Assembly (NCBI GenBank): GCA_021804785.1
Contig: JAJZGY010000010.1
Location: forward strand, 1 to 55,600
DNA from: Pseudomonadota bacterium
Lineage (GTDB): Bacteria; Pseudomonadota; Alphaproteobacteria; Micropepsales; Micropepsaceae
Direction of reading: 5' to 3'
Length of the DNA: 55,600 nt
Within the stretch, counting starts at the first letter, position 1, and the number at the start of each line of letters is the position of its first letter. The notes under the pieces were generated by a model. The model made no database searches and was not told the DNA's origin. It saw only the letters and a program-made list of their open reading frames with translations. Below, piece after piece: positions 1-8,772 of the stretch. The translations under genes were made by a program, and so were the position numbers.

Positions 1-779
1 CGGGCGATGGCGTTGCCCGAGATGGCACCAACAAAGTGCCCGAGCAGGCCGCCGGCCACCCGCGGATCAAGGACCACTGGCAGGGCTGCTGATTTGGCTT
101 TGCGCGGATTGAGGCGGGCAACGGTGCGTTCACCGGCTCGACGTCCGACTACACCCACATGCTCAAGGTCCGATGCGTGGCGGGCGCTGACCCCATCATA
201 GTCCCGCTCCATGGCGGTTCCTTCCCCGGCCAGGACCGCAACACCGAGGCTGCTGCTGGTGGCGGCGTACCGTCCGAAGAAACCCTCACTGGTTGCAAGC
301 GCGATGGCGTTACGACCGAAGGAGGCGCCACCACCTTCAGAATTGGTGACGCCGGGAACGGCCATGGCCGCCGCCTCGATATCTTTGGCCCGGGCAATCA
401 GGGTCTCTGTGGTTGGCTCCGCCGTGTCTTCGAGGTCTAGATCCGAAATCTGCGTAGCCAGGAGGCCGCGCGGGGCAAGACCGGCAAAGGGGTCCTCGGG
501 GGCAAGGCGGGCCATGGCAACGGCCCGTTCGGGAAGTCCGTCGACGGCCTCACGTGCAAGGTCGCTCGAAGACACAAAAGCTACGCGCTGGCCAACAAAG
601 ACCCGCAGGCCCAAATGTCGGCTCTCGGAGCGTTCGACGTCCTCCAGGTTGCCCAGGCGGTAGGATACCCCGGCCGCGGTGCTTTCCACGATCAGGGCGT
701 CGGCCGCATCGGCGCCGGCAGCGCGGGCCGCCGCGATCAGGTGCGCAAGCAGGTCCTGTGGGTTATCGGTCTTCGTCAC
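1..779 (-). CDS. pmbA: PmbA/TldE metalloprotease subunit (partial, 3' end outside window)
   Basis: This gene starts at a GTG at 777-779 and runs off the left edge, so about 259 N-terminal residues are visible. The translation matches PmbA/TldE: an N-terminal domain with a YRLG...E.SE..GLGLRV-like strand pattern, then a SEGF stretch and a C-terminal beginning with LPVVLDPRVAGGLLGH. In the known family, PmbA (TldE) pairs with TldD to form a cytosolic protease that trims unfolded peptides, for example microcin B17 precursor in E. coli. TldE itself lacks the metal-binding HExxxH. The start is 4 bases after the stop of the upstream MAPEG gene, which suggests cotranscription. The GTG has no clear Shine-Dalgarno, so translational coupling is likely. 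Its partner tldD is in this window at 16572-17999. Family call is firm; the start is less so. Confidence 0.85.
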   Translation of the reverse strand, partial: MTKTDNPQDLLAHLIAAARAAGADAADALIVESTAAGVSYRLGNLEDVERSESRHLGLRVFVGQRVAFVSSSDLAREAVDGLPERAVAMARLAPEDPFAGLAPRGLLATQISDLDLEDTAEPTTETLIARAKDIEAAAMAVPGVTNSEGGGASFGRNAIALATSEGFFGRYAATSSSLGVAVLAGEGTAMERDYDGVSARHASDLEHVGVVGRRAGERTVARLNPRKAKSAALPVVLDPRVAGGLLGHFVGAISGNAIA

Positions 780-783
780 GGTC

Positions 784-1209
784 TCAGGAGGCCACAAGCG
801 TAGGTACGATCGCAAGCCACAGAAGTGCGACAATCCCGACAATGAAGGCGAGAAAGGTCAAAACCATGCCCACAAGGCGTAAGGTGGACGGCCCCTCATT
901 CCGCGACAAGGCGACACCGTGAAGGAGCCGGCCGATGGTAAGAGGAAGGCCGACGGCATGCAGAATCCAGACCGGGCTGCCGAGCGAGCTCAACCCCAGC
1001 ATCAGGATCAACGCCGTGGGCGTGTACTCTGTATTGTTGGCGTGCGCCCGCAGCCGGCGCCCGAGTTCTGGCTTGCCGCCATCGCCAATACCAACATTGG
1101 CCTTCATCCGCGCCCGTACGGCCAAAGCCCCTAGCACCAACATGATGAGGGCATTGAGCGCGGCATAGATGGCAAACAGGTGGAATGGGTCGGACAGAAT
1201 ACCGGACAT
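784..1209 (-). CDS. MAPEG family membrane protein (YecN-like)
   Basis: This is a 141-residue integral membrane protein with four hydrophobic segments. It contains the pattern RARMKANVGIGDGG...LxxRxRAHANNTEYTP, typical of the bacterial YecN/MAPEG branch (membrane-associated proteins in eicosanoid and glutathione metabolism). The E and N of the AHANNTEY motif correspond to glutathione-site residues in studied members. The substrate here is unknown. I chose the ATG at 1209 because GGGAG lies 7-8 bases upstream. A TTG in frame 18 bases earlier has no better support. It sits between the aspartyl protease gene (about 200 bases upstream) and pmbA (4 bases downstream). Confidence 0.8.
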   Translation of the reverse strand: MSGILSDPFHLFAIYAALNALIMLVLGALAVRARMKANVGIGDGGKPELGRRLRAHANNTEYTPTALILMLGLSSLGSPVWILHAVGLPLTIGRLLHGVALSRNEGPSTLRLVGMVLTFLAFIVGIVALLWLAIVPTLVAS

Positions 1210-1411
1210 CGCGAATCTCCCAGCCAAAACGGGGGGCCATGTGACGGCCCCGCATGACCAAGGTCAAGCAGGAGAAGGCAAGAGACTGGTGCGTCCGTTG
1301 GGGAAGGTGCTCTTTGGGTGCCCTTTGAACTCGGGCCGGTGCCCCGGGGAGGCTGCGCCTCAAGCCACGGTCATAGGCGCTCAAGTTGTCCCCTTATCGC
1401 CATCCAATGCC

Positions 1412-2443
1412 TCAGTGCTGGGGCGTGCCTGCCGGCGTAATGTAGAGCATGTGCTCGTGATAGGCGATGTAGACATGAAAATGCTGCAGAATGTCGCCGC
1501 CGATCAGCAAGGGTGAGAGATCACGCGAACTCTGGTGTGAAAAGAGGCTGCCGAGCGCTGGTCCATGGTCGAGATGCCGTCTTGCTGCATTATGAACCAG
1601 AAGCAGCTGGGGATTGCTCACGCTTATCCCGTTGAGGGTGAGGCTGTGGAAGCGATGGAGAAAGAAAGAGTCACCATTGCCGCCCGGCACGTAACCCGCG
1701 GCAGGGGTACCGGGGCTGCCCGGGGTGAGGCTGAAAACGGACTCCGCAGTCGAGAGGTCCAGAACGGATTTGGAGGCGCCCGTGTCAACACTGGCGGTTA
1801 GAACAACGCCATCCAGGCGTACCCGCACGGTGATCTGCCCGCCATCGTTCAAAGACATCGGAACTATGGCGACGGCGTTGGTTTTCCAGTAGATGACGCG
1901 TCCTGGACAGTGATCTGGGGACAGGATCGAGAGCGTGTTGCTACCGTAATCGATATCGACGTCAAAGTCTTTCAGCATATTGGCACCGAGTACGCCGATG
2001 AGCTTTGTGCCAGTGAACTGGCCGCCGATGTTCTGGTTGGAACCCATTTCAAAGAAATCGACACGCCGCCAGTGAAGGTGCCCGACGGCGAAGGTTTTGG
2101 CGCGGATGCCATACTGTCCATAGCTGCCCGACAAGTCATACATGCGCCAATCCGTGGCTCTACTCGGCAGATCGAGCGCCTTTACCGCTGCCGGGCTGAC
2201 CATGGAAAAGGAGGCTCCGGTATCGAGCAGCATTTCTCGGGATGTGCCATCGATCACGACGGGAACGTAAATGCGCGTGCCCGTGCGGCTGCGCTGGAAG
2301 TGAAGTCGTGTCAGAAGGGTGAGCGGCCTGCAGGTGCCGGCTTGCCCAGGAGGGGTGGCAAGCAGGGCGCAGATGGCAATGATCCAGACGTGGCGCTTGC
2401 ACGCATTCTGGTTCCGTATGAACAAGCCCATGCACCTGGCCAT
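1412..2443 (-). CDS. Secreted two-domain retropepsin-like aspartyl protease
   Basis: This is a 343-residue protein with a basic N-terminus and a hydrophobic stretch at about residues 18-30 ending at PPGQAG, a likely signal peptide. Two DTGAS motifs, at about D74 and D220, sit in similar contexts, so the protein appears to be two retropepsin-like lobes in one chain. Each supplies one catalytic aspartate. Flap-like glycine-rich segments follow each motif, including LIGVLGANML after the first and LLIGGDIL near the C-terminus. Aspartyl proteases of this kind are known in alphaproteobacteria, but the physiological substrate is usually unknown. I chose the ATG at 2443 because AGGAG lies 9 bases upstream. 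The gene follows ubiD by 19 bases and is probably cotranscribed. Confidence 0.75.
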   Translation of the reverse strand: MARCMGLFIRNQNACKRHVWIIAICALLATPPGQAGTCRPLTLLTRLHFQRSRTGTRIYVPVVIDGTSREMLLDTGASFSMVSPAAVKALDLPSRATDWRMYDLSGSYGQYGIRAKTFAVGHLHWRRVDFFEMGSNQNIGGQFTGTKLIGVLGANMLKDFDVDIDYGSNTLSILSPDHCPGRVIYWKTNAVAIVPMSLNDGGQITVRVRLDGVVLTASVDTGASKSVLDLSTAESVFSLTPGSPGTPAAGYVPGGNGDSFFLHRFHSLTLNGISVSNPQLLLVHNAARRHLDHGPALGSLFSHQSSRDLSPLLIGGDILQHFHVYIAYHEHMLYITPAGTPQH

Positions 2444-2462
2444 TTGGGCAAGCTCCTGTCGC

Positions 2463-4001
2463 TTACCAGATCGGGCGACCATCACCCGGCAGACCGAGAC
2501 TGTCCCAGATCCGGCTCACCCGCGCCACAACGCCAGGGTCCATCGCCAGCTTGCGTCCCCACTCGCGACTGGTTTCGGGGGGGAGCTTGTTGGTGGCGTC
2601 CAGGCCGATCTTTGAACCCAAACCAGATTGCGGGGAAGCAAAGTCGAGATAGTCGATCGGGGTATGCTCGATGAGGGTGATGTCTCGTGCTGGATCCATA
2701 CGTGTTGCCACGGCCCACATGACATCTTTCCAATCCCTTGCATCGATATCTTCATCCACCACAATGACCCATTTGGTGTACATGAACTGGCGTAGATAGG
2801 ACCAGGTGGCGAGCATGACCCGCTTGGCATGTCCGGGATAGGCCTTCCTCATTCGGATGACGGCTATTCGATAGGAGCAGCCTTCGGGTGGCAGCCAAAA
2901 ATCCAGAATCTCGGGGAATTGCTGCTGCAGCAGCGGAATGAAAACCTCGTTGAGCGCTTCACCGAGCACGCTGGGCTCATCTGGAGGGCGGCCGGTAAAG
3001 GTCGACAGATAGATCGGCGTCTTCCGCATGGTCAGCGCTGTCACTGTGAAGACCGGAAAGCGTTCGACCGCGTTGTAGTAGCCGGTGTGGTCGCCATAAG
3101 GCCCTTCGTCGGCATAGTCGGTGAGGCTGACCTCGCCTTCGAGCACGATTTCGGCCTCGGCCGGGACTTTGAGGGGCTGGCTTACGCAGTTGACGAGCTC
3201 GGCGCGGGCACCACGTAGCAACCCGGCAAACTGATATTCCGAAAGGGTATCGGGGACAGGTGTGACCGCGGCGAGGATAGTGCCGGGATCCGCGCCCAGC
3301 ACCGCCGCTGCCGGCAAGGGTTCGCTACGCGTCTTGGCCCAGCGGGCATGATGCTGGGCACCACCACGATGTTTCAGCCAGCGCATGATGGTTTGGCGCT
3401 TGTTCAGCACCTGCATGCGGTAGATGCCCAGGTTGAAATTGTCCTCGCGGCTATCCGCGGGGCCTTTGGTGACGACCAGCGGCCAGGTCATGAGTGGAGC
3501 CGGCTCAGAGGGCCAGCAGGTTTGCACAGGCAGGCGCGAGAGATCGATGTCATCGCCCCGGAGCACGATTTCTTGGCATGGCGCATTCCCGCCGAACAGC
3601 CCGCTTCGGGTTTTAGGCTTCATCGCCAAAGCCGTCCGGGCGAGAGGAAGGAGCTCGACGGCCTCCGAAAGCGAGCGCGGAGGCTCGGGTTGACGCAGCG
3701 TGGCCAGCAGCTCGCCAACTTCACGCAGCGAGCGGGCGTCCTGGCGTTCCTTGCCACCCAGGCTGACCCCCATGGCGACACGCTTTACGGTCCCGAAGAG
3801 ATTGACGAGAACGGGAATGTCGCTCGGGGTGCCGTCGGCCCGGATCGGGGCTTCAAACAGAACGGCGGGGCCCTGCTGCGCCAATAGCCGGGTCTGGATC
3901 TCGGTCATTTCAAGAACGGTGGACACCGGCTCTCGGACACGCACGAGTTCGCCCTCGCGCTCGAGGCGGGCGATGAAATCACGCAAGGAGCGATAGCTCA
4001 T
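2463..4001 (-). CDS. ubiD: UbiD family decarboxylase (4-hydroxy-3-polyprenylbenzoate decarboxylase)
   Basis: This 512-residue protein has the length and motifs of UbiD. The N-terminus [19 protein letters not shown] is characteristic, followed by [12 protein letters not shown], a [13 protein letters not shown] core segment, [10 protein letters not shown], and a C-terminal DATNKLPPE. UbiD uses prenylated FMN, made by UbiX, to decarboxylate the polyprenyl-hydroxybenzoate intermediate of ubiquinone synthesis. No ubiX is in this window. The next upstream gene (4200, plus strand) is divergent, so a promoter should lie in 4002-4199. The prenyltransferase ubiA of the same pathway is at 10332-11276. 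Confidence 0.95.
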   Translation of the reverse strand: MSYRSLRDFIARLEREGELVRVREPVSTVLEMTEIQTRLLAQQGPAVLFEAPIRADGTPSDIPVLVNLFGTVKRVAMGVSLGGKERQDARSLREVGELLATLRQPEPPRSLSEAVELLPLARTALAMKPKTRSGLFGGNAPCQEIVLRGDDIDLSRLPVQTCWPSEPAPLMTWPLVVTKGPADSREDNFNLGIYRMQVLNKRQTIMRWLKHRGGAQHHARWAKTRSEPLPAAAVLGADPGTILAAVTPVPDTLSEYQFAGLLRGARAELVNCVSQPLKVPAEAEIVLEGEVSLTDYADEGPYGDHTGYYNAVERFPVFTVTALTMRKTPIYLSTFTGRPPDEPSVLGEALNEVFIPLLQQQFPEILDFWLPPEGCSYRIAVIRMRKAYPGHAKRVMLATWSYLRQFMYTKWVIVVDEDIDARDWKDVMWAVATRMDPARDITLIEHTPIDYLDFASPQSGLGSKIGLDATNKLPPETSREWGRKLAMDPGVVARVSRIWDSLGLPGDGRPIW

Positions 4002-4199
4002 GACAATCCTGCCGGCATGTGTTTGCGTCTTATCGCCCCCTTAAGGCCGCACTGACAAGGCATCCCGGCGAGCGCGGTCACGGCAATGTGCCCGTTCGCG
4101 TTTCGTGTCGATCTTTGCGCTGGCGGCAAGAGCCGGTAGGCTGGCGTCCAAACTGGCGGCCGTCGATTCGCAGAGCGGCCATCTCATCAGGGGTCTTCA

Positions 4200-5735
4200 A
4201 TGCTTTTCAGCCGCATCAAGCCGCTTGAAGCCATTCTGGCCACGGCGGAGAACAAGTCCCTACGCCGTACGCTTGGCGCCTTTCAGCTGACCATGCTGGG
4301 TATCGGTGCGGTCATCGGCACCGGCATTTTCGTTCTTACCTCTGAGGCAGCGCAGAAGGCCGGCCCGGGGATGATGATCTCCTTTATGATCGCGGGGTTT
4401 GTGTGTGCAGTGGCGGCACTGTGCTATGCCGAACTGGCCTCCATGGTGCCTGTGGCGGGGAGCGCCTACACCTATACTTATGCTGTGGTTGGCGAGGTGC
4501 TCGCCTGGATGGTGGGCTGGGCCCTGATTCTCGAATATGCGGTTGGTGCCAGCGCCGTGGCCGTGGGCTGGTCGGGATATTTCGTCGGTCTGATCAATCA
4601 TTCGAGTTTGGGAATACACCTTCCGCTGTGGCTTTCAGTGGGGCCGAATGAAGGGGGCGTCATCAACATCCCTGCTGCGGTGATCTCGGCTCTCGTCACC
4701 GGGCTTTTGATCCTCGGTACCACGGAAAGCGCGCGGGTCAATGCCGTACTGGTCAGCATCAAGGTGCTTGCCCTGACAGTATTTATTGCGTTGACGCTGC
4801 CGGTGATACACACCGTCAACTTTCATCCCTTCATCCCCAATGGCTGGGGAACTGTGGGCGTCGTCGGGGCGGCTTCGTCGATTTTCTTTGCCTATGTCGG
4901 TTTTGACGCGGTGTCGACTGCAGCGGAAGAAACCATCAATCCGCAGCGTAACGTGCCGATTGGGTTGATTGGCAGTCTTTTGATCTGCACGATCTTCTAC
5001 CTGCTGGTCTCGGCCGGGGCGATTGGGGCGATCGGCGCACAGCCTGTGCGCGGTTTGCACGGTGCGATTCTGCTGCCAGGTTCGGCGCAGCTTGCCGAAC
5101 GCTGTCAGGCGATTGTCGCCGGAGGGGCCGTTCGACCACTGGCCTGCAGTCATGAGGCTCTGGCCCATGTGCTGCGGGTAATCGGCGATGTCGGTGTTGG
5201 CAATCTTCTCGGCCTGGCCGCGTTTATCGCATTGCCGTCGGTTGTGCTGATGATGATCTTTGGCCAGACCCGCATCTTCTTCGTGATGGCCCGCGACGGT
5301 CTTCTGCCGCCGGTGCTTGCGTCGGTGCACCCACGCTTTAAGACGCCGCATGTGGTGACGGCATTGACCGGCGTCGTCGTGATTTTGATGGCGTCGTTCC
5401 TGCCTGTCGGCACATTGGCCGATTATTCCAATTCCGGCACCTTGTTCGCGTTTGCGATGGTTGCGGTCTCGGTCCTGGTGCTGCGCGTCAGGGACCCGAA
5501 CCGCCATCGCCCCTTCCGCACGCCGATGCTGTGGTTGGTGGCGCCGCTGGCAGTTTTTGGCTGCATCGGCCTGTACGTAAAACTGCCCCTGGTGGCGATT
5601 CTGGTCCTGCCAGTCTGGGGAGCGGTTGGTCTTCTTATTTACGTCTTCTACAGCCGATCACGCAGCTATGTAGGGCGTGGCATGGTTGAGGTGGAGCCCC
5701 TTGAGCCATCGCCGATACCGGGGTTGAAAGAGTGA
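4200..5735 (+). CDS. APC-family amino acid permease (YfnA/cationic amino acid transporter type)
   Basis: This 511-residue protein has about 12 transmembrane segments. The first helix carries GIGAVIGTGIFVLT, the substrate and ion-binding signature of APC permeases. It also has FAYVGFDAVSTAAEE, typical of the CAT/YfnA subgroup, which imports amino acids across the inner membrane by proton symport. Between transmembrane segments around residues 285-325 there is a longer hydrophilic loop with two cysteines (ERCQ and LACS) that could form a disulfide. The substrate cannot be read from sequence. It stands alone, convergent with the citrate synthase gene 9 bases downstream. Confidence 0.88.
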   Translation: MLFSRIKPLEAILATAENKSLRRTLGAFQLTMLGIGAVIGTGIFVLTSEAAQKAGPGMMISFMIAGFVCAVAALCYAELASMVPVAGSAYTYTYAVVGEVLAWMVGWALILEYAVGASAVAVGWSGYFVGLINHSSLGIHLPLWLSVGPNEGGVINIPAAVISALVTGLLILGTTESARVNAVLVSIKVLALTVFIALTLPVIHTVNFHPFIPNGWGTVGVVGAASSIFFAYVGFDAVSTAAEETINPQRNVPIGLIGSLLICTIFYLLVSAGAIGAIGAQPVRGLHGAILLPGSAQLAERCQAIVAGGAVRPLACSHEALAHVLRVIGDVGVGNLLGLAAFIALPSVVLMMIFGQTRIFFVMARDGLLPPVLASVHPRFKTPHVVTALTGVVVILMASFLPVGTLADYSNSGTLFAFAMVAVSVLVLRVRDPNRHRPFRTPMLWLVAPLAVFGCIGLYVKLPLVAILVLPVWGAVGLLIYVFYSRSRSYVGRGMVEVEPLEPSPIPGLKE

Positions 5736-5756
5736 GGTGGGCGCTCAGCGCCCGCC
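5736..5756. terminator. Candidate bidirectional hairpin between convergent genes
   Basis: A 9-base stem (5736-5744 with 5748-5756, one G-U pair) is closed by a three-base loop TCA, which is also the stop codon of the minus-strand citrate synthase gene. It sits between the two convergent genes. There is no clear T-tract on either side, so termination is inferred from position and GC-rich stem only. Confidence 0.4.
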
Positions 5757-6833
5757 GACACCTTCGCCGATATAGCGCGAGGCGGGCCTGAGCAGTCGGC
5801 CCATGCGTTGCTGTTCGAGCGCATGGGCGGTCCAGCCGACTGTACGGGCGCAGGCGAACAGTGCCGTGAACGCCTGGCGCGGGATACGCAGCGTATCGAG
5901 CAGGATAGCGGTATAGAACTCGACATTGGTATCGAGGGGGCGCTGCGGATATCGTTTTGCCAACGCTGCTCTTGCATAGGCCTCGACCTGGGCAGCAAAG
6001 CCCAAATCGCCTTCACCGAGGCCCTGTATCGCATCCTTGAGCACGTTGGCGCGCGGGTCGCGCACCCGATATACGCGATGGCCGAAACCCATGAGCCGCT
6101 CGCCGCGGCTCAGCGCGTCCTCAATCCAAGGTGAAATGCGCTCCGCCTGTCCGATGGCGTTGAGCATGGCAAGCACAGGCTCCGGAGCGCCGCCGTGGAG
6201 CGGCCCTGTCAGCGCGCAATAGGCCCCTGTGACCGACATGAACAGGTCTGCTCCAGTGGAGGCGATGACCCGGCCGGCAAAGGTCGAGGCATTCATGCCA
6301 TGGTCGCACACGGTCACGAGATAGGTCTGGAGCGCGCGGACCTTGCTTGGCGGGGCGGCCCCATCCCCCAGCATGTACAGGAGATCTGCTGCATGTGATC
6401 GCGTTGTGTCTGGCGGGATTGGCGGATGATTGGCTTGCGTACGCAGCAGGGCGGTGGTGATGACCGGCATGGCGCCACTCAGCACGACTTCCGGCGGAAG
6501 ATCCGGCTCCGGCCCGAGTGCGGCGATCGCGGCGCGCATGCCCGCGCCGAGCGGCAGATCACGGGCTGCTGCCAAAAGCTGGGGCAGGCGGGCGAAAGCA
6601 CGCTGGCGCGCCTGCCCAAACTGCCGGGTGGTGGTCTTGGGATCGCGAGGCTGGCCATCGGCGAGTGACCACAACCGAGCGGCCAGCTCTTCGAAAGACA
6701 TGGCAAAGGCGAGTGTATCGATGCGGGCGCCGGCAACGATGAGTTCGCCACGTTCGCCGTCGACATGCGACAGGGCAGTCTCGGCAGCGATTACGCCATC
6801 AAGACCGTAAGCGGATTTGTCTTGCAGTGTCAT
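5745..6833 (-). CDS. Citrate synthase/methylcitrate synthase family protein
   Basis: This 362-residue protein is shorter than the classic hexameric GltA (about 430). It has the citrate synthase fold signatures: DHGMNASTF, GPLHGGAPE (catalytic His), GFGHRVY (second catalytic His and CoA/oxaloacetate contacts) and NVEFYTAILL. The usual NVDF aspartate is a glutamate, as I recall from the short actinobacterial and alphaproteobacterial subfamily. It should condense acetyl-CoA or propionyl-CoA with oxaloacetate, but the acyl preference is not visible. I chose the ATG at 6833 because AGGAG lies 8 bases upstream. It is divergent from the HTH-citrate synthase gene, with 76 bases between starts that contain a palindromic repeat. 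Confidence 0.85.
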   Translation of the reverse strand: MTLQDKSAYGLDGVIAAETALSHVDGERGELIVAGARIDTLAFAMSFEELAARLWSLADGQPRDPKTTTRQFGQARQRAFARLPQLLAAARDLPLGAGMRAAIAALGPEPDLPPEVVLSGAMPVITTALLRTQANHPPIPPDTTRSHAADLLYMLGDGAAPPSKVRALQTYLVTVCDHGMNASTFAGRVIASTGADLFMSVTGAYCALTGPLHGGAPEPVLAMLNAIGQAERISPWIEDALSRGERLMGFGHRVYRVRDPRANVLKDAIQGLGEGDLGFAAQVEAYARAALAKRYPQRPLDTNVEFYTAILLDTLRIPRQAFTALFACARTVGWTAHALEQQRMGRLLRPASRYIGEGVGGR

Positions 6834-6878
6834 GGAAAGGGCTCCTGTTGCGTCGCAACAAAGGTGGCCCGGCTTGTT

Positions 6879-6911
6879 ATATTGATCAATCTTGATTAGC
6901 TTGATCAATAT
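6879..6911. promoter_or_regulatory. Palindromic operator candidate between divergent citrate synthase genes
   Basis: A perfect inverted repeat, ATATTGATCAA (6879-6889) and TTGATCAATAT (6901-6911), is separated by 11 bases. Each arm contains the self-palindrome TTGATCAA. The spacer holds a third partial copy, TTGATTAG at 6892-6899, so three TTGAT elements recur about every 10 bases, or one helical turn. The right arm overlaps the ATG at 6910 of the HTH-citrate synthase. The AT-rich block stands out from its GC-rich surroundings. Binding by the HTH protein of the adjacent gene, giving autoregulation and control of the divergent gene, is inference. Confidence 0.65.
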
Positions 6912-8115
6912 GAAAATATATTCCGAACATCCTGCCCTGTATCTTTCGGCCGTGGAAGCTGCTGCCGAACTCGGTGTCTCGCCCGCCACTCTCTATGCCT
7001 ATGTGAGCCGCGGGCTGATCCGCTCCGAACCGGTGGGAGCCACACGTGCCCGCCGCTATCGCGCCGAAGATGTGCGCGCACTCAAGAATCGTCGGGCTCC
7101 ACCGGAGCAGGGTCTGGCACTGGGTACCGACGCACCAGTCCTGGACAGCGCGATCTCCTGTTTGAGCGCGGAGGGGCCCCTCTATCGCGGGGTCCTGGCG
7201 GTCGATCTGGCGTCCCACGCAAGCTTTGAGTCGGTGGCTACCCTGCTCTGGGACGAGAGCAGCGATCCTTTCGGGATTGACAACCTACCGGTCGTCAGTG
7301 CGGCGATGGATGCAGTGCGCGTGGCAACCCGCGAACAGCCGCCGTTGGTGCGGGCGATTTCTCAGCTGGCGCTGGCCGGCGAAGCCGATCCTTCCGCGTA
7401 CAATCGTGCGCGCGAAGGGCGGGTCCGGATTGGAGCCCGTCTGCTGCGTCTTCTTGCCAGCGCCATCCTGGACCGGCCGCCATCGGCGACAGCCTTGCAT
7501 CAGCAGCTCGCTGCCGCATGGGCGCCCGGGCATTCGGATGCGGAGGATCTCCTGCGCCGAGCCTTGGTGCTGCTCGCAGATCATGAACTCAATCCATCAA
7601 CCTGGACTGTGCGCTGTGCCGCCTCTACCGGTCTCAATCTCTATGATGCAGTGGTTGCAGGTCTGGTCGCGCTCAAAGGTCCGCGCCATGGTGGCGCAGG
7701 TGTGCTGGCTGCGCGCATGGTCGAGCAGATGACAACGCAGGATCTGGGCCGCTTTGTGCGCGATAAGGTGGAGCAGGGCGATACCATTCCGGGCTTCGGT
7801 CACTCGGTCTACGCGCGAGGCGATGCGCGAGGCCGCGATCTGCTGTCGGCCCTCGCGCGCGCAGGTGCCGATCCGCGCCTCGCCGTCGAGGCTCCCGCGC
7901 GTATCAGCGAAGCGACCGGACTTTACCCCAACATCGATTTTGCCCTGGCGGTGCTGATGCACACGCTCGATCTGGCACCGGGACATGAAACCGCGCTCTT
8001 TGCCGTCGCTCGGACGAGTGGCTGGATTGCGCACGCCATCGAGCAGCTGGAAAGCGGCAGCCTCATCCGGCCGCGGGCGCGCTATATCGGGCCAGGACCG
8101 GCAAGCAGTCGATAG
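6910..8115 (+). CDS. Citrate synthase-like protein with N-terminal helix-turn-helix domain
   Basis: The protein is about 401 residues. Residues 10-60 form an excisionase/MerR-like helix-turn-helix: YLSAVEAAAELGVSPATLY, then YVSRGLIRSEP and a basic arm ARRYRAEDVRALKNRR. The rest is a citrate synthase domain with ELNPSTWT, GPRHGGAG (catalytic His kept), GFGHSVY (His kept, but the usual Arg of GHRVY is Ser) and NIDFALAVL (Asp kept). This suggests either an enzyme that binds DNA or a citrate-synthase fold used as a metabolite sensor. The ATG at 6910 lies inside an inverted repeat and has no Shine-Dalgarno; an in-frame TTG at 6892 is an alternative start. It overlaps the convergent methyltransferase gene by 34 bases. 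Confidence 0.82.
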   Translation: MKIYSEHPALYLSAVEAAAELGVSPATLYAYVSRGLIRSEPVGATRARRYRAEDVRALKNRRAPPEQGLALGTDAPVLDSAISCLSAEGPLYRGVLAVDLASHASFESVATLLWDESSDPFGIDNLPVVSAAMDAVRVATREQPPLVRAISQLALAGEADPSAYNRAREGRVRIGARLLRLLASAILDRPPSATALHQQLAAAWAPGHSDAEDLLRRALVLLADHELNPSTWTVRCAASTGLNLYDAVVAGLVALKGPRHGGAGVLAARMVEQMTTQDLGRFVRDKVEQGDTIPGFGHSVYARGDARGRDLLSALARAGADPRLAVEAPARISEATGLYPNIDFALAVLMHTLDLAPGHETALFAVARTSGWIAHAIEQLESGSLIRPRARYIGPGPASSR

Positions 8116-8741
8116 ACGCCGGTGTCACGGATCTCGCGGTCTTCAAGTTCGCGCGTCGTCTTAACCTGGTAGCTGGCGAGCTTTTCCACATTTTGCTTGG
8201 GAAAATAGCTGCGTCCTGGATCGCCCAAAAGAACCTCGGCGCCAGCGCGAAGCTGCGCGTACAACCACGCAAGCAGTCTGTCGGTGAGCGGACGCTCATA
8301 GCACATGTCTCCGACGAGAATGAGTTCGAACGGACTGACTTGACCAAGCACATCCACAGCGGTGGTCCGCAGCTCCAGATTGTTGAGTGAGGCATTTAGG
8401 CGTATCGCGGCCAGAGCGAAGGGATCGATGTCCGCACACAGCACGTCACGGGCGCCGGCGTGCGCAGCCGCGAGGCCAACAATTCCTGATCCGGCACCGA
8501 AGTCCAACACGGAGCGATCCCAGACGAATGCGGGGCGATCGAGAATAAAGCGCGCCAGGGCCTGTCCGCCTGCCCAGGCGAATGCCCAGTAGGGCGGGGG
8601 TACACCGATGGCCTCTAATTCTTCCTCGGTCTTGCGCCACAGCGGTACCACCTCAGTGGCCAGATGCAGCTTTATCTCCGGCACGAGAGGCGGAGCGATG
8701 GGCGCGGTGTTGTCAGTGATGAAAAGCGTGGGCTCATTCAT
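8082..8741 (-). CDS. Class I SAM-dependent methyltransferase (ETF-beta/L11 lysine methyltransferase-like)
   Basis: This 219-residue protein has a class I methyltransferase core. Motif I is VLDFGAGSGIVGLAA, followed by the acidic residue pair in CADIDPFA, and the motif IV region reads LILVGDMCYERPL. The N-terminal PPYWAFAWAGGQALAR segment is typical of the group that includes protein lysine methyltransferases for ETF-beta and nicotinamide N-methyltransferase-like proteins. The substrate is not visible. The ATG at 8741 follows AGGAAG at 10 bases. It lies 31 bases after the desaturase gene and probably shares its transcript. Its 3' end overlaps the convergent HTH-citrate synthase by 34 bases. 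Confidence 0.8.
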   Translation of the reverse strand: MNEPTLFITDNTAPIAPPLVPEIKLHLATEVVPLWRKTEEELEAIGVPPPYWAFAWAGGQALARFILDRPAFVWDRSVLDFGAGSGIVGLAAAHAGARDVLCADIDPFALAAIRLNASLNNLELRTTAVDVLGQVSPFELILVGDMCYERPLTDRLLAWLYAQLRAGAEVLLGDPGRSYFPKQNVEKLASYQVKTTRELEDREIRDTGVYRLLAGPGPI

Positions 8742-8772
8742 CAATAGGAAACTTCCTGCCAGCGAATACTCG

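Noticed and set aside
4635..5507. Minus-strand open frame opposite the permease gene
   Set aside because: It is antisense to a well-supported transporter, with a composition unlike a natural protein.
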